Positions 13,265 to 16,586 of a stretch of DNA of 16,586 nucleotides are shown in pieces. The stretch's first letter is position 1. Every line of letters begins with the position of its first letter. Under the pieces are notes generated by a model. It did no database searches. It was given only the letters and a program-made list of their open reading frames with translations, and was not told the DNA's origin. Position numbers and translations under genes: made by a program. The stretch is from JAFLUQ01 sp964551215 (GTDB lineage: Bacteria; Bacillota; Clostridia; UMGS1883), in NCBI GenBank assembly GCA_964551215.1, contig CAZKBV010000036.1, positions 1 through 16,586 on the forward strand, in the 5' to 3' direction.

Positions 13265-15784
13265 CTATTCCCTGTTTTTAAGAGCCTGAGAAAGAGACGC
13301 TTTTTTCAGCTTATGCGTTAAAACGCCGTTTACCGCTAAATATGACAGAGCCGCAACGCCGATGGTGGCCGCGACGCCCTTAATGTCGTAGACCGCTTTT
13401 ATGTTGGCCGAAACATTGGCCACGCACAAAGGAAACACGGCGTTTGTAACTCGGCTGCAGGTCGGAATCGACACGGCAATCGTAAAAATTACCGCGTAAA
13501 GATTTCCGCCCAAATACAGCTTCGATATTTCGCCCTCGCTATAACCCAATACCTTTAAAAGCGCCACAGAGGAGGCCGCTCTGTCGATTGCAACGCCCAT
13601 TAGGATATACATAACAAGCATAAAAATTACCGCTCCGATTAATACCATTAGGATTGTCACCGGCAGCATTATATCATAGAACACCTTTGACGACTCCGCC
13701 AGCTGCCCGCGAAACACCTGTCCGGAAATACGCCCCTGACGAACCTTTGGTTTTTTCAACGAAAACACAGTGTTGTATTCGTCATCCTCAAGTTCAAATT
13801 TGTCGCGGATATTTTCAAGACTCATAAAGGCTGTCAACGTATTGTTATAGTCCACTATATCTTTAATCCTGAATATATATCCTCGCCCGGTCAGGTCGTT
13901 TGTGAGGACAATTTTTTCATTCTTTTTATAGCCGAGCTTTTCCGCCGCCGCTCTGCTCAAGTACAGCTCATTTTTGTTTCCCTCCAAATCGAACGGGAAG
14001 AAATAGCTGTTTTCTTTTATCCCCATGAGCGTCACGTCCAAGGTTCCGCCCGTCAAGTAAAAATCACATTCCAGCGAAATCGTATAGCCCTCCTCGCAAT
14101 CCTTCGGAACCTTATCGGGAGGATAGGCGAAAATAGTCATATACTCATACGGAACGTTGGTTCCCTCCGCCATATAATCCTCCAGCATTTGATACATGGA
14201 AATTCCGAACACAACAATGAGTATTGAAATCCACAGCCCAAAGAACATGGTTATAAAAATCCGTTTTTCCTTCAATATTCTCCTGAGCCTGAAGCTGTTT
14301 ATATACGACATTTCGGGGAGCCTGACGGGGCGGGCATCTTGTTGCGCGGCTTGATTCCTGATAAGAGAAAGAGGCGTCCGTTTGAGAGCTTTGTTTATGG
14401 TAAGCCAATTTACAAGAAGCATAATAAGCGTCGGCATAGCAAGCCCGTATACAAGCAGTATCGGCGAGTAGGCCATACGCAGAGCGGGAACCGAATAGTA
14501 TGAAAGCTCCCCCGTACTTTTCAGCAAAGGTATTGCCGCGGAAAAGCCGAGCACCGTACCCAAAACGGAGCCGACGGCGGTAACAATCAGCGGAGCGGCA
14601 AGGTAAAGGGAAAAAAGCTCGGATTTTTTATAGCCCGACGCCATAAGCACCCCGATTATTCCGCTTTCCCTCTCCAGTCTGTGTCCGGTGAAAACCGCCA
14701 TTATGTAAGCCATAAGAGCGAAAAGCACCAAGCCGATTATAATTCCCATTGCCTCGGCGGTAGCGCAGTCGTCCTTACAGTCTTTTATTCGGGGATTATC
14801 CTCGGCCTTCGCAAATTCGGACAAATTCACCCAATTAATGTCGAGATATTCGTCAACAAAATCGTCCATGCTTTCGCGAAACTCCTTTAAGCCGCTGTTC
14901 AAAGCGAAAAATCCGCCGTTAAGCTGCTTTAGGCCGTTCGCGATATAGCTTAAATCTCCGTCGGCAAAGGGCAGCACGCTTCGATAAAGGCTGTCGCTGC
15001 CGGCTCCGAGACCGGCAACCGCTTCATCGAGGCTGTCTATGCTTTCGTAAAATTTGTTTTTTTCGAGATTGTAGTCCGCCACAACCATTTTCATATATCT
15101 GTTGTCGATTTTATTTTCGTCAAAATCCATCTCCGCCAGATAATCCCGAAGATCCTCATGGTCGGCATCGTTGTACAGCTTGTATGAATAATTGTGAACC
15201 GGATTTCCCTTCCCCCTTAGCTCGTCAAAGGCTCCTTTTGTTACGGCGCAAACGCTGAAAATATTGTAGTCGCTCTGCACGTCGCCGATATTTTTCCGAA
15301 CGCTGCAATAGTCGGGGAAGGTGCCGATTCCGCATACGTTAAAGCTTTTTCCCGCAATCGAAATATCGCTGTACAGACTGATGTTGTGTATATCGGCATA
15401 ATTCCGCTCTATAAATATTTCCCCGTCGCTTTCCGGAAGGTACCCTTCCGACGGTGTAAGGCGGTTTATGCCGCGGCGGTTTTTAAACACACGCAATGTC
15501 CCGCCGGAGGATGCCTCCAAATCAACATACGGAGCGTATTCCACCTCGATATCAAGGTCGTTTATTTCCTTTACCTGCCTGTCGGACAACGGAACGAACA
15601 GGGAAAACTCGCCGGACTCAATACCGCTTTCCGCGCCGGACTCGTCGACGGTTTTGTCAATTATTTTTGTCCAGTCGCCCATTCCGATTGCAAGGACAAG
15701 CGACATAACAACAATTAAAAACAGAACCGAATATTTGACGGCCTCGTTTTTTATTTCACGAAAAATCCTTTTCCTCAAGACCAT
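13265..15784 (-). CDS. FtsX-like ABC transporter permease
   Basis: An 839-residue membrane protein with two FtsX-type halves. Predicted topology: TM1 about 17-37, a large ectodomain (about 38-342), TM2 343-365, TM3 about 388-415, TM4 about 432-458, a cytoplasmic linker, TM5 503-525, a second ectodomain (about 530-700), TM6 700-725, TM7 about 752-775, TM8 about 800-822. The conserved coupling segments RESGIIGVLMASGYKKSEL and ASSVALLKVLGYSEGEISKL follow TM2 and TM6. Such MacB/FtsX-type permeases use ATP hydrolysis for mechanical work or lipid/peptide extrusion rather than ordinary import. The start lies three bases after the ATPase stop, with GGAG nine bases upstream, so the pair is one operon. 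Substrate unknown. Confidence 0.9.
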   Translation of the reverse strand: MVLRKRIFREIKNEAVKYSVLFLIVVMSLVLAIGMGDWTKIIDKTVDESGAESGIESGEFSLFVPLSDRQVKEINDLDIEVEYAPYVDLEASSGGTLRVFKNRRGINRLTPSEGYLPESDGEIFIERNYADIHNISLYSDISIAGKSFNVCGIGTFPDYCSVRKNIGDVQSDYNIFSVCAVTKGAFDELRGKGNPVHNYSYKLYNDADHEDLRDYLAEMDFDENKIDNRYMKMVVADYNLEKNKFYESIDSLDEAVAGLGAGSDSLYRSVLPFADGDLSYIANGLKQLNGGFFALNSGLKEFRESMDDFVDEYLDINWVNLSEFAKAEDNPRIKDCKDDCATAEAMGIIIGLVLFALMAYIMAVFTGHRLERESGIIGVLMASGYKKSELFSLYLAAPLIVTAVGSVLGTVLGFSAAIPLLKSTGELSYYSVPALRMAYSPILLVYGLAMPTLIMLLVNWLTINKALKRTPLSLIRNQAAQQDARPVRLPEMSYINSFRLRRILKEKRIFITMFFGLWISILIVVFGISMYQMLEDYMAEGTNVPYEYMTIFAYPPDKVPKDCEEGYTISLECDFYLTGGTLDVTLMGIKENSYFFPFDLEGNKNELYLSRAAAEKLGYKKNEKIVLTNDLTGRGYIFRIKDIVDYNNTLTAFMSLENIRDKFELEDDEYNTVFSLKKPKVRQGRISGQVFRGQLAESSKVFYDIMLPVTILMVLIGAVIFMLVMYILMGVAIDRAASSVALLKVLGYSEGEISKLYLGGNLYAVIFTIAVSIPTCSRVTNAVFPLCVANVSANIKAVYDIKGVAATIGVAALSYLAVNGVLTHKLKKASLSQALKNRE

Positions 15785-15787
15785 TTC

Positions 15788-16486
15788 TCACCACTCCAGC
15801 TCCGCCGCGTCAATCACCGAGTCTCTGTCATAAGCTCGGCTTATTGCTCCGTCCTTCATTTCTATAACCTTATGAGCCATTTTTGTTATGGCCTCGTTGT
15901 GGGTCACAATTAAAACGGTGGTATTGTATTTGCGGTTCACATATTCCAGCAGGGCCAGAATTTCTTTGCTTGTGGCGTAGTCCAAGGCTCCGGTTGGTTC
16001 ATCACAAAGGAGAAGCCGCGGATTTTTCACCAACGCTCTGCCTATGGCGCAGCGCTGCTGCTGACCGCCGGAAAGCTGAGAGGGCATTTTGTTTTTATGA
16101 GCCGAAAGCCCCAGAGCGGAAATTACCTCGTCAACCGGAAGCGGATTGTCGGAGAGATATTCGCCGGTCTGAATGTTTTCCCTGACCGACAGATCCGCAA
16201 TGAGATTATAAAACTGGAACACAAACCCCAGCATTTCCCGACGGTAAGCGGTAAGCTCATCGCTGTCCATCGAGGAAATATTCCGCCCGTCCACCCAAAT
16301 TTCTCCTCTGTCAAGGGATTCCAGCGCGCCTATGACATTGAGCAACGTGGATTTTCCGCTTCCCGATGGGCCCAATATGGCGCAGATTTTTCCGCTTTCC
16401 ACCGAAAAGCTCACTCTGTTTAAAACCTTTGTCAGATTGTATTTTTCGCCGTAATACTTTTCGGCGTCCTTAACTTCAAGAAACAT
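15788..16486 (-). CDS. ABC transporter ATP-binding protein (MacB/LolD type)
   Basis: A 232-residue ATPase partner of the following permease. Walker A GPSGSGKST (39-47), the Q-loop at Gln91 (FVFQFYNLI), signature LSGGQQQR (138-145), Walker B LLLCDEPTGALD (catalytic Glu163) and the H-loop His in IVTHNEA are all intact. The sequence LNVIGALESLDRGEIWVDG and the DEPTGALD variant are typical of the MacB/LolD/FtsE branch that works with FtsX-type permeases. Start at 16486: AAAGGA lies eight bases upstream. A dyad operator candidate lies 21 bases before the start codon. Confidence 0.95.
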   Translation of the reverse strand: MFLEVKDAEKYYGEKYNLTKVLNRVSFSVESGKICAILGPSGSGKSTLLNVIGALESLDRGEIWVDGRNISSMDSDELTAYRREMLGFVFQFYNLIADLSVRENIQTGEYLSDNPLPVDEVISALGLSAHKNKMPSQLSGGQQQRCAIGRALVKNPRLLLCDEPTGALDYATSKEILALLEYVNRKYNTTVLIVTHNEAITKMAHKVIEMKDGAISRAYDRDSVIDAAELEW

Positions 16487-16507
16487 ACGTAATTTCCTTT
16501 CTAAAAG

Positions 16508-16521
16508 TTAGTCTTAACTAA
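16508..16521. promoter_or_regulatory. Dyad operator candidate for the ABC transporter operon
   Basis: TTAGT-CTTA-ACTAA is a perfect 5-4-5 inverted repeat in the leader of the ATPase gene. TTAGT/ACTAA half-sites resemble sites used by MarR- and TetR-family repressors, which often control such transporters. No regulator gene is within the window; it may lie just beyond the right edge. Confidence 0.5.
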
Positions 16522-16536
16522 TCATTGGCGAAATAT

Positions 16537-16566
16537 TTTACCGCTCAGCCGGAGCGGTAAATTTTT
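16537..16566 (+). terminator. Strong hairpin at the right edge (terminator on the + strand)
   Basis: TTTACCGCTC (16537-16546) pairs perfectly with GAGCGGTAAA (16552-16561) over AGCCG and is followed on the + strand by TTTTT. On the minus strand the T-run is weaker (ATATTT), though A-rich sequence precedes the stem. No + strand gene leads into it, so it more likely ends a minus-strand gene located beyond the window, or acts in both directions. Confidence 0.55.
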
Positions 16567-16586
16567 GCTTTGCGAAGCCTCAATAA

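Noticed and set aside
1..16586. CRISPR arrays, tRNA/rRNA genes, insertion sequences or prophage genes
   Set aside because: No direct-repeat/spacer pattern, no recognisable tRNA arms, transposase or phage proteins were seen.

Overview
The window looks like chromosomal core DNA of an anaerobic, endospore-forming member of the Clostridia (Firmicutes). The evidence is a germination protease (gpr), strong GGAGG-type ribosome binding sites, a minimal NifS/NifU iron-sulfur pair, a Gram-positive MazEF/NdoAI-NdoA toxin-antitoxin pair next to alanine racemase, and a class A penicillin-binding protein with a low-complexity tail. G+C is moderate, with AT-rich intergenic regions. Genus cannot be fixed from the sequence. 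No transposase, phage gene, rRNA, tRNA or CRISPR array was recognised.

Layout, left half (mostly + strand): an orphan amino-acid-type ABC substrate-binding lipoprotein (188-1021) with its own promoter and terminator; a DUF815-type AAA+ ATPase (1350-2543) behind a consensus promoter and a terminator-like hairpin in its leader; a convergent cysteine-rich HxlR regulator (2628-2987, minus); gpr (3422-4348); then nifS-nifU (4421-6051), overlapping by one base and closed by a terminator. HxlR and the gpr side are driven by back-to-back promoters that appear to share one palindromic -35 hexamer, TTGCAA.

Right half (all minus strand, listed in transcription order): an ABC ATPase plus an 8-TM FtsX-type permease (16486-13265) with a dyad operator upstream; a class A PBP and a small two-TM protein (13025-9925); and a stress/cell-wall block of NAD(P)HX repair enzyme, alanine racemase, MazE-like antitoxin and MazF toxin (9725-6360). 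The themes are envelope building (PBP, alanine racemase), metabolite repair, growth control and iron-sulfur assembly.

The most unusual feature is a pair of about 150-base intergenic elements (3236-3393 and 6202-6349), both on the + strand. They share an ordered architecture: a hairpin starting CATAAAATTT, a long AT-rich hairpin whose two copies differ by two compensatory base-pair changes, a 21-nt linker identical at 20 positions, and a G-rich hairpin. They look like copies of a structured repeat or RNA family that I cannot assign to a known class. All function assignments rest on motifs read by eye.
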